This document shows, in pieces, positions 9,701 to 17,037 of a stretch of DNA of 35,413 nucleotides. The notes below the pieces were generated by a model. That model had not been told where the DNA came from. It worked only from the letters and a program-made list of their open reading frames with translations, and made no database searches. This stretch comes from a bacterium (GTDB lineage: Bacteria; Ratteibacteria; UBA8468; B48-G9; DTJG01): the NCBI GenBank assembly GCA_026418655.1, contig JAOAAW010000008.1, positions 1 through 35,413 on the forward strand, in the 5' to 3' direction. A program made the position numbers and the translations under genes. How positions within the stretch are numbered: the first letter of the stretch is position 1; each line of letters begins with the position of its first letter.

Positions 9701-9792
9701 ACGGACAATTAAAATTTTCACAGGATGAAAAAACAAAAACTGTAAATTTTATCACTGATGTTGATGTTTTTGATTTTATTATTCTGAAATGA
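6766..9792 (+). CDS. Large secreted glycoside hydrolase-like protein with GH42-type trimerisation domain
   Basis: A 1008-residue protein with AAAAAGGAG before the ATG and a signal peptide in the first 18 or so residues. Residues about 25-190 look like a carbohydrate-binding jelly roll (NPGFEQQQSGW near the start, TVYFDDIRVYE at the end). A beta-rich linker follows, then a TIM-barrel-like region at about 330-700, with E456 in DTGDEIAGEVF and E588 in AFWNEDW as candidate acid/base and nucleophile. Residues about 700-880 resemble the class I glutamine amidotransferase-like trimerisation domain of GH42 beta-galactosidases (EVAIIWSASEP; LSSQYLRKATKQ; GGGNLWIDG). A C-terminal beta domain ends the protein. 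It is translationally coupled (ATGA) to the SGNH hydrolase. GH42-like is inferred; the family may be new. Confidence 0.75.
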   Translation: MKKILFFMLNLCGILFSQTEIPLFKQEIFPISNPGFEQQQSGWNIRPTEKKDPLPDIVFSFEDTAYEGKYSFAITFNKRGSTYIPRAFQIEKGKRYYVSAKIKTQGEVTGVIRVVYGAVGEPYSNRVGPNSDWTTAGVTIVGGKHIYGYGEPKNPDPNISYCELRLEANGIGTVYFDDIRVYEMKDYGEYVRVKLNGPEGRQYKLKIHGLYGPPNWYFTIYPSKENFSSGITSNWMNLADYEQFKGRGVVYAGFHFEPASGEKFDSINATIEFAYNPDEKCIIRSFSRSTPGNIIGLIIPKSESSPEDFMKGFRYIDDDIVKRNQFVKSLNLPPVNLKHFYLEAHLKGFNGVFSDPTMVETEVNTLKTIGFNALDTQYSGLAGVYRAVAEKYGIRQTHHTFRLGNLPQDPSTKKNIFDIEKIKETCSGFVEKTLENLKKQDPDQIPLIKFIDTGDEIAGEVFAGPEYEQAYKEYLKSQGIKPGDLRAKTWDEVKTYGSWTWRDSWKMRPTDRTAVDSCINYYWTLRFWNYATAKVYSLLAQEITKRMPGLTVRVNFGPPWAYGYCSYMRGAEIWEFARQNSVTAFWNEDWLNTGGWRNAGIQMVSYLVDLSRSCAKINNAEVGAFVMPVGREENIQLKLASVIGKGAKMIDIYRYGPAYYSPDNWSGSLDMTAGIAKFTRVLERVEEAIFNGKPRKNEVAIIWSASEPVWSTDDASMWNNQLIYLALQHKQIPVDFVDEFEVEKGILKNYKVAILSSQYLRKATKQAIINWVSGGGNLWIDGIPATGDEYGQRCEMLLPLIGIKDITIVDSAIGRSLNPQNGVNPAIIPGEISMRLSDYNVSGVGRKISFKLRAPDKTKIIGEWEDGSPAIIEYKTGKGRVFYVGTYAGHSYNVPVERIPGKIEMGYREKERKIITDFVLDCGIQRPVWCNVDCIQADLLESAQAIAIILSNYSGIPQKQVNIKVDAKKTVNIVESAQYGQLKFSQDEKTKTVNFITDVDVFDFIILK

Positions 9793-10814
9793 GCAAAAAC
9801 TTCTTACAGGTAGTTTTGTTTGGCGATTCAATGTCATGGTCACCGGGTGTTGCTATGGGAGAAAGATACGCTGATTTCATTGAAGAAAAACTCAGTAATA
9901 AGTTTGGCGAAAACTGGATTGTTGATGTTGCTGCCTGTGGAGATGGCGGGAATACTGCCCAGGAAGGATTCGGACGACTCGAAAGAGATTGTATTTCATA
10001 CCAGCCACATATTGTTGTGCTGAGCTTTGGTGCAAATGACTCAATCAGAGCACCTGATAGGGAACAGTTTAAAACATTCTATAGAAAAATAATAAACGAA
10101 ATCAAACAAAATGCCACAAAACATATAATTCTTGAAACCATACCAACACTTGACCAGAACAGGCACAGCCAAAAAGATAATCCGAAGGCACTCTTTTATG
10201 GCGGGCTGGAAAACTATCTTGAGTTTTTCAGCCATTCTTTCATAAGGGAAGTTGCAAAAAACGAGGACCTGATTCTGTACGATAGATTTAAAATTTACCA
10301 TCAAGAAATTGAGAAAAATCCTTCCTTGAGAGAAAAATTAATTCAAAAAGATGGAGTGCACCTTACCAAAGAAGGAAATGAATTTTTTGCACAGCATCTG
10401 ATAAAACTGATTATTGAAATGGCACCACAAATTTATCAGATATCACACAATCCGCAGGTGTGGTTAGAAAATGCCAAACTCAACCCTGTTTATATTGAAT
10501 GCTGCAATCAAATTGAAAAAGGTGACTTAAAACAATATCTTAGTGAAGCACCTTCCCTGAAAAGACTGATGCTTCAAAAAGCACGTTCCTTTTCAAAAAG
10601 AGCGCGAGCCTTATCTAATGAAAAATATGTTCAGGATAAAGCCCTTAATATTGAATATCTGGCGTCCATCTTTGCGACAATTGAAAAAATTGTCAATACC
10701 GAAGATCCTGAAATAAAAGAAAAAAGCAAAGAATGGGCGATTTCTTATTTGAAACAGCTGCCAGAAAATAGAAATTTACAAAAGCTTAAAATTAAAAATC
10801 TTCTCAATTTTTAA
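9789..10814 (+). CDS. SGNH/GDSL-family hydrolase (esterase) with helical C-terminal extension
   Basis: A 341-residue protein whose ATG overlaps the preceding stop codon. It carries the SGNH blocks: GDS with S14 (VVLFGDSMSW), a block II Gly near residues 51-54 (CGDGGN), GAND with N83, and D188-x2-H191 (KDGVHLTKEG). These form the Ser-His-Asp catalytic apparatus and the oxyanion hole. The family includes carbohydrate deacetylases and lipases. After about residue 225 there is an extra 115-residue, charged, probably alpha-helical region of unknown function. No signal peptide is visible. Coupling to a secreted GH suggests removal of acyl groups from the same glycan, but the two would sit in different compartments. 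Confidence 0.85.
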   Translation: MSKNFLQVVLFGDSMSWSPGVAMGERYADFIEEKLSNKFGENWIVDVAACGDGGNTAQEGFGRLERDCISYQPHIVVLSFGANDSIRAPDREQFKTFYRKIINEIKQNATKHIILETIPTLDQNRHSQKDNPKALFYGGLENYLEFFSHSFIREVAKNEDLILYDRFKIYHQEIEKNPSLREKLIQKDGVHLTKEGNEFFAQHLIKLIIEMAPQIYQISHNPQVWLENAKLNPVYIECCNQIEKGDLKQYLSEAPSLKRLMLQKARSFSKRARALSNEKYVQDKALNIEYLASIFATIEKIVNTEDPEIKEKSKEWAISYLKQLPENRNLQKLKIKNLLNF

Positions 10815-10822
10815 AAATACTA

Positions 10823-10851
10823 TTGACAAAAATACAGTAGCTCAGTATTAT
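10823..10851 (+). promoter_or_regulatory. Strong sigma-70-type promoter predicting a leaderless mRNA
   Basis: TTGACA at 10823-10828, a 17-base spacer and TATTAT at 10846-10851. The A of the next gene's ATG (10858) lies exactly 7 bases after the -10 box, where transcription usually begins. No Shine-Dalgarno sequence exists between the promoter and the ATG, because there is no room for one. The promoter separates the glycan cluster from the HEAT/pseudopilin pair. Confidence 0.75.
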
Positions 10852-10857
10852 AAAGAT

Positions 10858-11562
10858 ATGAAAAAGGTAAACCAATTTTATAAAGGTCTGTCTCAAAAAA
10901 ACAAAATTATTTTCTGGATTTGTGTAGCAATAATTGTATTATCTTTTTTTGTCATAGGTAGAACTATCTACAGAGCAACAGTTAGCAAAAATCCCACACT
11001 TGAAAACTATGCAAAACAGATTCGCAGTAAAGACCCATCTCAAAGAGAAGCAGGTGTTTATACGATAGGATTGTACAGGGTAAATGAAATGGTTGATACA
11101 CTTGAAAATATAATCAAACAGGACCCTGAAATTAAAGTAAAAAGGGTTGCTGCGTGGTCCCTTGGAAGAATTGATATAAATAGACTGGTGAGATTTCTTG
11201 ATTCACAGGATAAAGGAATCAAAGAAATTGCCATGGATGCACTAATCAAACTGGACAAGAATAACGTCTCATATTTGATGGAAAGATTTGGAAATGAAGA
11301 TTTAGAAACAAAGAAAAAAATCATAGACATTGTGGACTCACTTAAAAAACCAGAGTTTAATGATAAACTCTTGGAAATTGCTGAAAATCAGAAGGAAGAT
11401 ATGCAGATACGAATCGCATCTCTTGATGTACTGAAAAAAACAGGAACAATGGAACTTGAGGGAAGACTGAACGCAATCTTTTACAATGACCCTGAAATCC
11501 AGATGAAAGAAGCAGCGAAACAGACCCTTGAGTTTATTAAAAACAAGGAGAAGAAAAAATGA
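10858..11562 (+). CDS. Membrane-anchored HEAT-repeat protein
   Basis: A 234-residue protein with one N-terminal transmembrane helix (about residues 18-40, IIFWICVAIIVLSFFVIG) and a soluble remainder made of short helical repeats. The pattern (REAGVYTIGLYRV, VKRVAAWSLGRI, KEIAMDALIKL, IRIASLDVLKKTG) is typical of HEAT or PBS-lyase-like repeats, which bind partner proteins. The repeats probably face the periplasm or lie at the membrane. The start codon sits at the predicted transcription start, so translation may be leaderless. The last four bases overlap the start of the pseudopilin gene (ATGA), so the two products are likely made together; a scaffold role in fibre assembly is only a guess. 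Confidence 0.8.
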   Translation: MKKVNQFYKGLSQKNKIIFWICVAIIVLSFFVIGRTIYRATVSKNPTLENYAKQIRSKDPSQREAGVYTIGLYRVNEMVDTLENIIKQDPEIKVKRVAAWSLGRIDINRLVRFLDSQDKGIKEIAMDALIKLDKNNVSYLMERFGNEDLETKKKIIDIVDSLKKPEFNDKLLEIAENQKEDMQIRIASLDVLKKTGTMELEGRLNAIFYNDPEIQMKEAAKQTLEFIKNKEKKK

Positions 11563-12236
11563 AAAGAGCATTCACTCTTATTGAGTTGTTGGTGGTAATA
11601 GCGATAATAAGTATGCTTGCCGGTCAGGTGATGCCATCTTTATCAACAGCTAGAGAAAAAGGAAGACAGGCAAACTGTATTAACAATTTTCATCAGATTG
11701 GTATTGCTGTGGAAATTTATTATCAGGACTGGGATGACTATCCAACATGGTTGTCAACAATGGTACCTTCCTATCTTCAAACAGACAAGATTTTTATATG
11801 CCTGACAGACAGATACCGAGGAGTTTCAGGTCATGGAAACCCACAATTTCCTGGTGGGAACGACATTCCACCCAACCAGATACCCGGATACACGCCACCC
11901 TATGAACCAGAATTTGCCTATAGAAATCCAAATGTTACAGCCTGCAGTTATATTTATGAATTCAGCCCTTGTGTATGCGAGTGGTTTATGCAGGGTTATG
12001 CAAGTGGAACATATACAGATACAGACCTGAATCAGGCAGACACAAACAGAGATGGAAAGGTTTCCTGGAAAGAAGCAAAAATGTGGCAGGCAACCTATCA
12101 AGGATTATCTGATAAAGTTCCCATTGTAAGATGTTTCTGGCATCATTATAATTACAAGCAAAAAGTATTAAATCTTGCGTACAAAGATTATCACGTTTTC
12201 ACAAGCCGCATGTACTGGGAAAATTCTTCTGACTGA
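11559..12236 (+). CDS. Pseudopilin-like protein (prepilin N-terminal methylation motif) with EF-hand-like loop
   Basis: A 225-residue protein preceded by AAGGAG. Its N-terminus [20 protein letters not shown] is a class III prepilin signal with Ala in place of the usual Gly before the cleavage site and Glu at +5. The following segment (ARE, NC, a WDDYP motif) is typical of the large family of prepilin-like proteins in Planctomycetes, Lentisphaerae and Omnitrophota. Residues 161-172 (DTNRDGKVSWKE) match the 12-residue EF-hand calcium loop, with acidic or oxygen ligands at positions 1, 3, 5, 9 and 12. Five cysteines (C40, C81, C129, C138, C140) and C192 may form disulfides. It ends one base before the convergent GH20-like gene. 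Confidence 0.85.
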   Translation: MKRAFTLIELLVVIAIISMLAGQVMPSLSTAREKGRQANCINNFHQIGIAVEIYYQDWDDYPTWLSTMVPSYLQTDKIFICLTDRYRGVSGHGNPQFPGGNDIPPNQIPGYTPPYEPEFAYRNPNVTACSYIYEFSPCVCEWFMQGYASGTYTDTDLNQADTNRDGKVSWKEAKMWQATYQGLSDKVPIVRCFWHHYNYKQKVLNLAYKDYHVFTSRMYWENSSD

Positions 12237-12237
12237 A

Positions 12238-13887
12238 TTATTTAAATTTTTTTATTGATTCTTTTGACAGCATTATATCAGGACTGAACAGACTGTTCCA
12301 CCACAGAGAAAAAGAGTGTCTATCTCCGACCCATCTCAGATAGTATTTCTGTAATGGTGCTTTAAGTTTCTTGATTTCTTTTTCTGTTTCTGATAATCTT
12401 TTCTTCATATTATGTTTTAGGGGCATTGGCATCTCGTCTCTCGTTGAAAACCACCACCTTGCTTCATCAATAACGCTCCTGATTTTAGACTGCAGGTATT
12501 CTGCTTGTAAACATAGTTTAAGCCCTTCCCCAAAACAACCCGAAACTTTCTCTTTTTCCAGTATATCAAGAAGTTTTTCAAGTGTGGTCGTTTTATCACG
12601 AGAGGGTGAAGAAATAATCCAGCAAATATCATCAAGTGACCAGCAATTTCCATAAGATTCTGGCATATCAAGTTCATAAGCAATTTCATGTGAACATTTT
12701 CTAAAATCTTCAAGACTCGTCTTTCCGCTATAAGAAATCCTTGCAAATTGCACAAGGTTATATAGGACAGTTGTCCAGGGAGCGTTTATTGGTGCAAAAG
12801 AATGTCCTCTTGCCCAGAGAGTCGCCACTATACCCTTACCATTTCTTGATATGAGACAATCACACATTCCGGCAGGATTAAGAACACCCCTTACATAATT
12901 TGCATGAAATTGCATATCAGCACTCATATAAAGACCACACGCTCCCCATAAATTGCCTTTCATAGCAGATAGCATTCTGAGCTGGGCATAGCTCAATGGA
13001 TATCCGGTATCACAATCAACTCCTATCTTTTCTATTTCCTCTCTTGTAAGGTCTTCAAAAAATTGCCCTGCGCTTACAAAACAAGAAATTAATTCTGGCT
13101 CTGTGTATCTATTGAAAAATTGTTTTTTTGAAGGTCTGAATCCCTTATATATGACAAACTTTGAGGTCTTGCCTGTGGAATGATAATCCCAGGGAAGCAG
13201 GATTACCTGAGGATTAATTTTCTCAAAAAGATCCATCCTGCCAGTGCCAATAATCATATCTGCCCATAGCACGGGAATTTTGCCATGCCTTAAAACCTGC
13301 TTCCATACAAACTGCGCATGTTCAAGATATAACCCAATTTTCCCACCAAGCCTTTTAGCTCTCTTAGAGCATTCTTTGCAGAAACCTAGCTGATGAGTTT
13401 CGTCCTGCCCGACATGAATATACCTGCACTCTGGATGCAACTGGCAGATATAATCAATTATCTCCTCAACATATTTTTTCACTGTTTTTTTTGAAGGACA
13501 CAATTGAGAAGGGTATTCTGGATTTTCAAACAGGTTTTCTGCTCCTTTTAATCTTGAAAGATACTCAACGTGTCCAAAAGTTTGAACAAGGGGTATCCAT
13601 TCTATACCTAGTGATTTTGCCTTTTGAGTCAAAAATTTAACCTGTGATTCTGTATAACGGTCGTAAGACGGAAACTGTTCAGAAAGCGGAAGAAAGGGAA
13701 TTCTGTGTTCATATTCAACAAGTACTCCATTGATTCCCCATCTTGCAAGTTGTTCAAGAAGCGAGGAAAGAACCTCAAAAGGAATTTTAGGACCTTTAAG
13801 GTCAATATGAAAAAACCTATTTTTTATGGCAGGTTGTGAAGTTTCTGTAATCCATGAAGGCATTTTATTCTTTCTGCTGAATATCAT
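12238..13887 (-). CDS. Glycoside hydrolase family 20-like protein (beta-N-acetylhexosaminidase type)
   Basis: A 549-residue protein; AGGGGG lies just before the ATG at 13887. A TIM barrel begins at about residue 25 (FFHIDLKGPKIPFEVL) and contains YIHVGQDETHQLG with the adjacent D162-E163 pair used in GH20 substrate-assisted catalysis. The strand IEWIPLVQTFGHVEYL is also family-like. The usual N-terminal non-catalytic domain of GH20 enzymes and a signal peptide are both absent, so this is a short-fronted cytoplasmic member. Residues 400-549 are mostly helical and unassigned. It is the last gene of the UroD/GH/SGNH operon and may remove terminal N-acetylhexosamine from imported oligosaccharides, although its substrate is untested. 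Confidence 0.8.
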   Translation of the reverse strand: MIFSRKNKMPSWITETSQPAIKNRFFHIDLKGPKIPFEVLSSLLEQLARWGINGVLVEYEHRIPFLPLSEQFPSYDRYTESQVKFLTQKAKSLGIEWIPLVQTFGHVEYLSRLKGAENLFENPEYPSQLCPSKKTVKKYVEEIIDYICQLHPECRYIHVGQDETHQLGFCKECSKRAKRLGGKIGLYLEHAQFVWKQVLRHGKIPVLWADMIIGTGRMDLFEKINPQVILLPWDYHSTGKTSKFVIYKGFRPSKKQFFNRYTEPELISCFVSAGQFFEDLTREEIEKIGVDCDTGYPLSYAQLRMLSAMKGNLWGACGLYMSADMQFHANYVRGVLNPAGMCDCLISRNGKGIVATLWARGHSFAPINAPWTTVLYNLVQFARISYSGKTSLEDFRKCSHEIAYELDMPESYGNCWSLDDICWIISSPSRDKTTTLEKLLDILEKEKVSGCFGEGLKLCLQAEYLQSKIRSVIDEARWWFSTRDEMPMPLKHNMKKRLSETEKEIKKLKAPLQKYYLRWVGDRHSFSLWWNSLFSPDIMLSKESIKKFK

Positions 13888-13896
13888 TTATCCCCC

Positions 13897-14556
13897 TTAA
13901 AAAGGAAACCAGGAGAGAATTTCATTGACTATAAGTAAATGACCCTGTTTGGATGGATGATTGCTCCATGAAAGCAATATTTCAAGTGCCATGCCAGATG
14001 ATACAGCCCTTTCAAATGCAGCGAAACTGTCGGCAAGGCCCACTTCTTCTTCAAAGGCAATTTTCCTGATAAGAGAAGTACGCTGCTTCAAAAGTTTACT
14101 GTCCTGGTTCAATCCATCAGTAACTGAAACATCCCAGGAAGGTGTGAGAAGAATAACAGGAATACTCTTTTCTTTTGACACTCTTATCATCTTTTTCCAC
14201 GCTTCACAAACCACATTCTCGTCCAGTTTTCTATCATTTAATCCATAATCAATCAGCACAAGTTCTGGATTGTGATTAAGTACTTCGGTTGAAAACCTTT
14301 TTGCTCCTGAAACTGAATTTTCGCCACCAATTGCAGTAACTATTACATTTATTACAGCAAAGGGAAATCTTTCTTTGAGTTTTTTATGAAGTAAATGAGG
14401 GTATGCATTAAATGTATCCACATATGGAGTTGCAAAATATCCAGCAGGGACACTGTGTCCGTGGCATACAATATTGATGGTTTTATTATCCGGCCATTGT
14501 TTTTTCAACTTTTCCACAAGTCCAACAAGATATTTCTTTCTATCTGGTAGCGCCAT
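13897..14556 (-). CDS. SGNH-type hydrolase with GHS in place of GDS
   Basis: A 219-residue protein. SGNH blocks are recognisable but modified: CHGHSVPAG has His instead of the usual Asp before the nucleophile S35, IGGENS supplies block II, GLND gives N107, and SNHPSKQGH supplies H200 (or H206) without an Asp three residues earlier. The HP-x3-GH ending is common in a subgroup of carbohydrate-linked SGNH proteins. The ATG lies inside the 3' end of the upstream gene (17-base overlap) and lacks a clear Shine-Dalgarno site, so re-initiation after the upstream stop is likely. No signal peptide. Probably a glycan deacylase working with the neighbouring glycosidases. Confidence 0.75.
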   Translation of the reverse strand: MALPDRKKYLVGLVEKLKKQWPDNKTINIVCHGHSVPAGYFATPYVDTFNAYPHLLHKKLKERFPFAVINVIVTAIGGENSVSGAKRFSTEVLNHNPELVLIDYGLNDRKLDENVVCEAWKKMIRVSKEKSIPVILLTPSWDVSVTDGLNQDSKLLKQRTSLIRKIAFEEEVGLADSFAAFERAVSSGMALEILLSWSNHPSKQGHLLIVNEILSWFPF

Positions 14557-15955
14557 TTTTCACAAGTATCTTCATTTCAAAAGGGTTTAAATCCCACACA
14601 GACTGAATTTTGCCGGTTTCAATATCCTTCCATGGTTCTTTTAAAACAAGTACATCCTTTTCATTAAAATAATTGGCAACAACCAGATAAAAATTGTCAT
14701 TGACATACGCTGTTAACACTAAATTTGGCCATTTTCTTCCTGCCACAATATTTTCATCCTTTATATCAATAAAGACATGGGTTGCCGGCTTTGTCATTTC
14801 TTTATAGAATTCAAAATAATGAAAGAAGTTTTCAAGGGTTTCTCGCCTGCCTGGAACAGAGTCCCACTGAGAATAAACTGGAAAATCCTCTGGATTTTTG
14901 CTGTAATGTTGCTTGATTATTTCTGGATGAGGAACAGCTAAACTTCCCTTTTTATATTCAAGTTTTGTGCCTTCATACATCTTGCCTTTTATAGGCCTTC
15001 CATGATAAAGAACAGGAAACTGAAGATAGGGTATTGTGAGAGCATAAAGTTTGTTCTGGTCTTCAACAGGAACAACACGCCAGTCAGGAATATAAAACAC
15101 AAATTCTGGAAGATTTCTAACTGTCTTTCTCATAAGGTTCATATCCCTTATTCCTTCGCCAACATAAAGGTAGTCCCAGCATTTAAATTGTGGTGGTGAG
15201 GAAATGTCTGGATTGCAATACTCCCACGCATGCAGAGTAAAAATACCCCTATATCTTTTAACAATTGTATAAATTTCCTGAATCAGGTCTTCAAATGCTC
15301 CATGTACAGACGATGATTCTTCAAATGCATCAATATGTCCTTGTTTCCCATCAGGAGGATCAAGAAATGCAAGCGGATCATAGCCAACATCGTTATAAAG
15401 TCCATCTATTTCATATTTCTCAAATAATCTCTCTATGTTATTCAACAAAAACACCCGCCAGTCAGGACTTCGGGGAGAACAAAGAGCATAGTTGAAATAA
15501 CCTTCTTCAAGGGCGATTACCCTGCCTTTATAATAAGATTGCCATTCTGGCTTAAAATTCTTACTTCTTCTGTCATAATATCCGCTTGAAATATATGGTA
15601 TAAATTTCAAGCCATACTGATGTGCCAGTTTAATCATTTTTTTAAAACCTTCCTCATTATTCGGCGTGAACTTGTCACCTCCAAAAATTTCAAGAGCATC
15701 GTTCCATTCTTCATGAATTTTTAACAATCCAATTCCTTTTTCCTTATAAAGCCTGAAGTTTTCTTCTTCCTGATGGTCAGGCATAGGACACCTTTCTGCT
15801 GGGTATTCTCCCCAGTTGTACCACACATGTCCTGGAATGTAGTCAATTAAAACTGTATGACGCTCACATCTCCTTATTAGGTATCTTGCATCCTTGAGAT
15901 TTTCCAGCCTTTTTCTTTCTATTGTAAAATCCCACAGTTTAAATAACGCTTTCAA
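14540..15955 (-). CDS. TIM-barrel glycoside hydrolase-like protein of unassigned family
   Basis: A 471-residue protein starting with TTG at 15955, four bases after AGGAGG. Alternating strands and helices suggest a GH-D-like (alpha/beta) barrel: GIGLLKIHEEWND, YGLKFIPYISSGYYDRRS, then a stretch where IERLFEKYEIDGLYNDVGYDP is split by strands that place an Asp (DGLYND) at a strand end, as in alpha-galactosidase-like barrels. LHAWEYCNPD and YLYVGEGIRD offer further acidic residues. A small C-terminal beta domain (about residues 395-471) with LVVANYFNEKDV resembles those of GH clan enzymes. No signal peptide. It overlaps the SGNH gene by 17 bases and follows the UroD gene by 8 bases. The family is not recognised with certainty. 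Confidence 0.6.
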   Translation of the reverse strand: MKALFKLWDFTIERKRLENLKDARYLIRRCERHTVLIDYIPGHVWYNWGEYPAERCPMPDHQEEENFRLYKEKGIGLLKIHEEWNDALEIFGGDKFTPNNEEGFKKMIKLAHQYGLKFIPYISSGYYDRRSKNFKPEWQSYYKGRVIALEEGYFNYALCSPRSPDWRVFLLNNIERLFEKYEIDGLYNDVGYDPLAFLDPPDGKQGHIDAFEESSSVHGAFEDLIQEIYTIVKRYRGIFTLHAWEYCNPDISSPPQFKCWDYLYVGEGIRDMNLMRKTVRNLPEFVFYIPDWRVVPVEDQNKLYALTIPYLQFPVLYHGRPIKGKMYEGTKLEYKKGSLAVPHPEIIKQHYSKNPEDFPVYSQWDSVPGRRETLENFFHYFEFYKEMTKPATHVFIDIKDENIVAGRKWPNLVLTAYVNDNFYLVVANYFNEKDVLVLKEPWKDIETGKIQSVWDLNPFEMKILVKNGATR

Positions 15956-15963
15956 TTAACCTC

Positions 15964-16977
15964 CTAAAGTTTTAACGCTTCATCTATCATTGCATACAAA
16001 TTCTCAGGTGGCACATCAGCCTGTATTGTAATTCCTGGTTCAAGAATATATCCTCCACCTTTACCCATTATTTCTTTCAGCCTTTTCACTTCTTCTCGGA
16101 CATCTTCAGGTTTTCCTTTGACAAGAGTATTCTGAGTGCTTATGCCGCCACAAAAACATAATTCCAATCCGAATTCTTTTTTCAAATAGAAGATGTCCAT
16201 TGCTTCTGGCTGGATTGGGTGAAGAATATCCAGCCCTATTTCAATCAAATCAGGTATAACGGGCAAAATATTACCACACGAATGATGAAAGACCTTTCTC
16301 CTGTTTTTCTTTGCAAAACCATAGATCTCTTTGAGAAGTGGTCGTACAAACTTACGCCACAGTTCAGGTGAAATCAACATCCCTTTTTGGGTTCCATAAT
16401 CATCACTCACAGCTATTGCTTCAAATTCAAATCTATCAAAGAGAATTTCCATTGTGCCCAGTATGTAGTCAGTTATACCTCTCAACAAATCCATCACAAA
16501 ATCAGGATACAACACAGTATCAAGAAGCAGATTTTCCATACCCCTCATGAATGTTGCCCTTTCCCATAAATCTCCAACCCAGATAATTCTGTAATGATCT
16601 TTTTGTTTTTCGCACCAGTTTCCAATATCTTCAAATCTATAAGGAAGCCCGGGCTGGGGAAATCTATATCCAGAAAGAGACGGTTCTTTCAGCACAGGAC
16701 CAATAGGTGCTCCCCTGTCTATTGCGCTTGTGGACCAGACAACGCCATATTCATCAGTTGCGGTTTCTCCGAAAACTTCTGGATCCGCATAAAGTGGTTT
16801 TATTGATTTCGGAGATACCATTCGTATAGGAAATGAAAGGGCATCAGATATTGGACTTCCATATTTTTCTTCTGCAACCTTCAATGACACAGGTGAGAAC
16901 ATAAAATTGTAGGGAACAGGCATTTCCCTGTGATTTACCACTGCTTCAATCCATTTTTTATCATCAGATGGCCTCAT
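15964..16977 (-). CDS. Uroporphyrinogen decarboxylase (UroD/MtaA) family protein, methyltransferase-like
   Basis: A 337-residue protein of the UroD superfamily (TIM barrel). It has the Zn-site pattern of the corrinoid/CoM methyltransferase branch (MtaA/MtbA): FHHSCGN with H232 and C234, then FCGG with C276. There are no other haem-pathway genes nearby, and it heads an operon of glycosidase-like genes, so methyl transfer or demethylation of a small molecule is more likely than haem synthesis. No Shine-Dalgarno site precedes the ATG, and the predicted transcript start is only a few bases away. Many PVC-type genomes carry numerous such proteins of unknown substrate. The acceptor and a corrinoid partner are not in this window. 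Confidence 0.82.
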   Translation of the reverse strand: MRPSDDKKWIEAVVNHREMPVPYNFMFSPVSLKVAEEKYGSPISDALSFPIRMVSPKSIKPLYADPEVFGETATDEYGVVWSTSAIDRGAPIGPVLKEPSLSGYRFPQPGLPYRFEDIGNWCEKQKDHYRIIWVGDLWERATFMRGMENLLLDTVLYPDFVMDLLRGITDYILGTMEILFDRFEFEAIAVSDDYGTQKGMLISPELWRKFVRPLLKEIYGFAKKNRRKVFHHSCGNILPVIPDLIEIGLDILHPIQPEAMDIFYLKKEFGLELCFCGGISTQNTLVKGKPEDVREEVKRLKEIMGKGGGYILEPGITIQADVPPENLYAMIDEALKL

Positions 16978-16986
16978 GATTTTATT

Positions 16987-17014
16987 AGAATAACATATAA
17001 TTTCTTATTTTCAA
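16987..17014 (-). promoter_or_regulatory. Possible promoter of the UroD operon
   Basis: On the minus strand: TTGAAA (17009-17014), a 16-base spacer and TATTCT (16987-16992). The -10 box matches the consensus at only four of six positions. If it is used, the RNA would start about 3 bases before the ATG at 16977, which also lacks a Shine-Dalgarno site. It shares a 78-base intergenic region with the divergent aldolase promoter. Confidence 0.3.
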
Positions 17015-17037
17015 TACTTACTGCGTTTCATATTCTG

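Noticed and set aside
12237-12260. T-rich stretch after the pseudopilin stop as a terminator
   Set aside because: No inverted repeat precedes the T-run, and the bases belong to the end of the convergent GH20-like gene.
12417-12755. 112-codon minus-strand frame
   Set aside because: It is within the GH20-like gene in another frame on the same strand and has no start signal or protein features.
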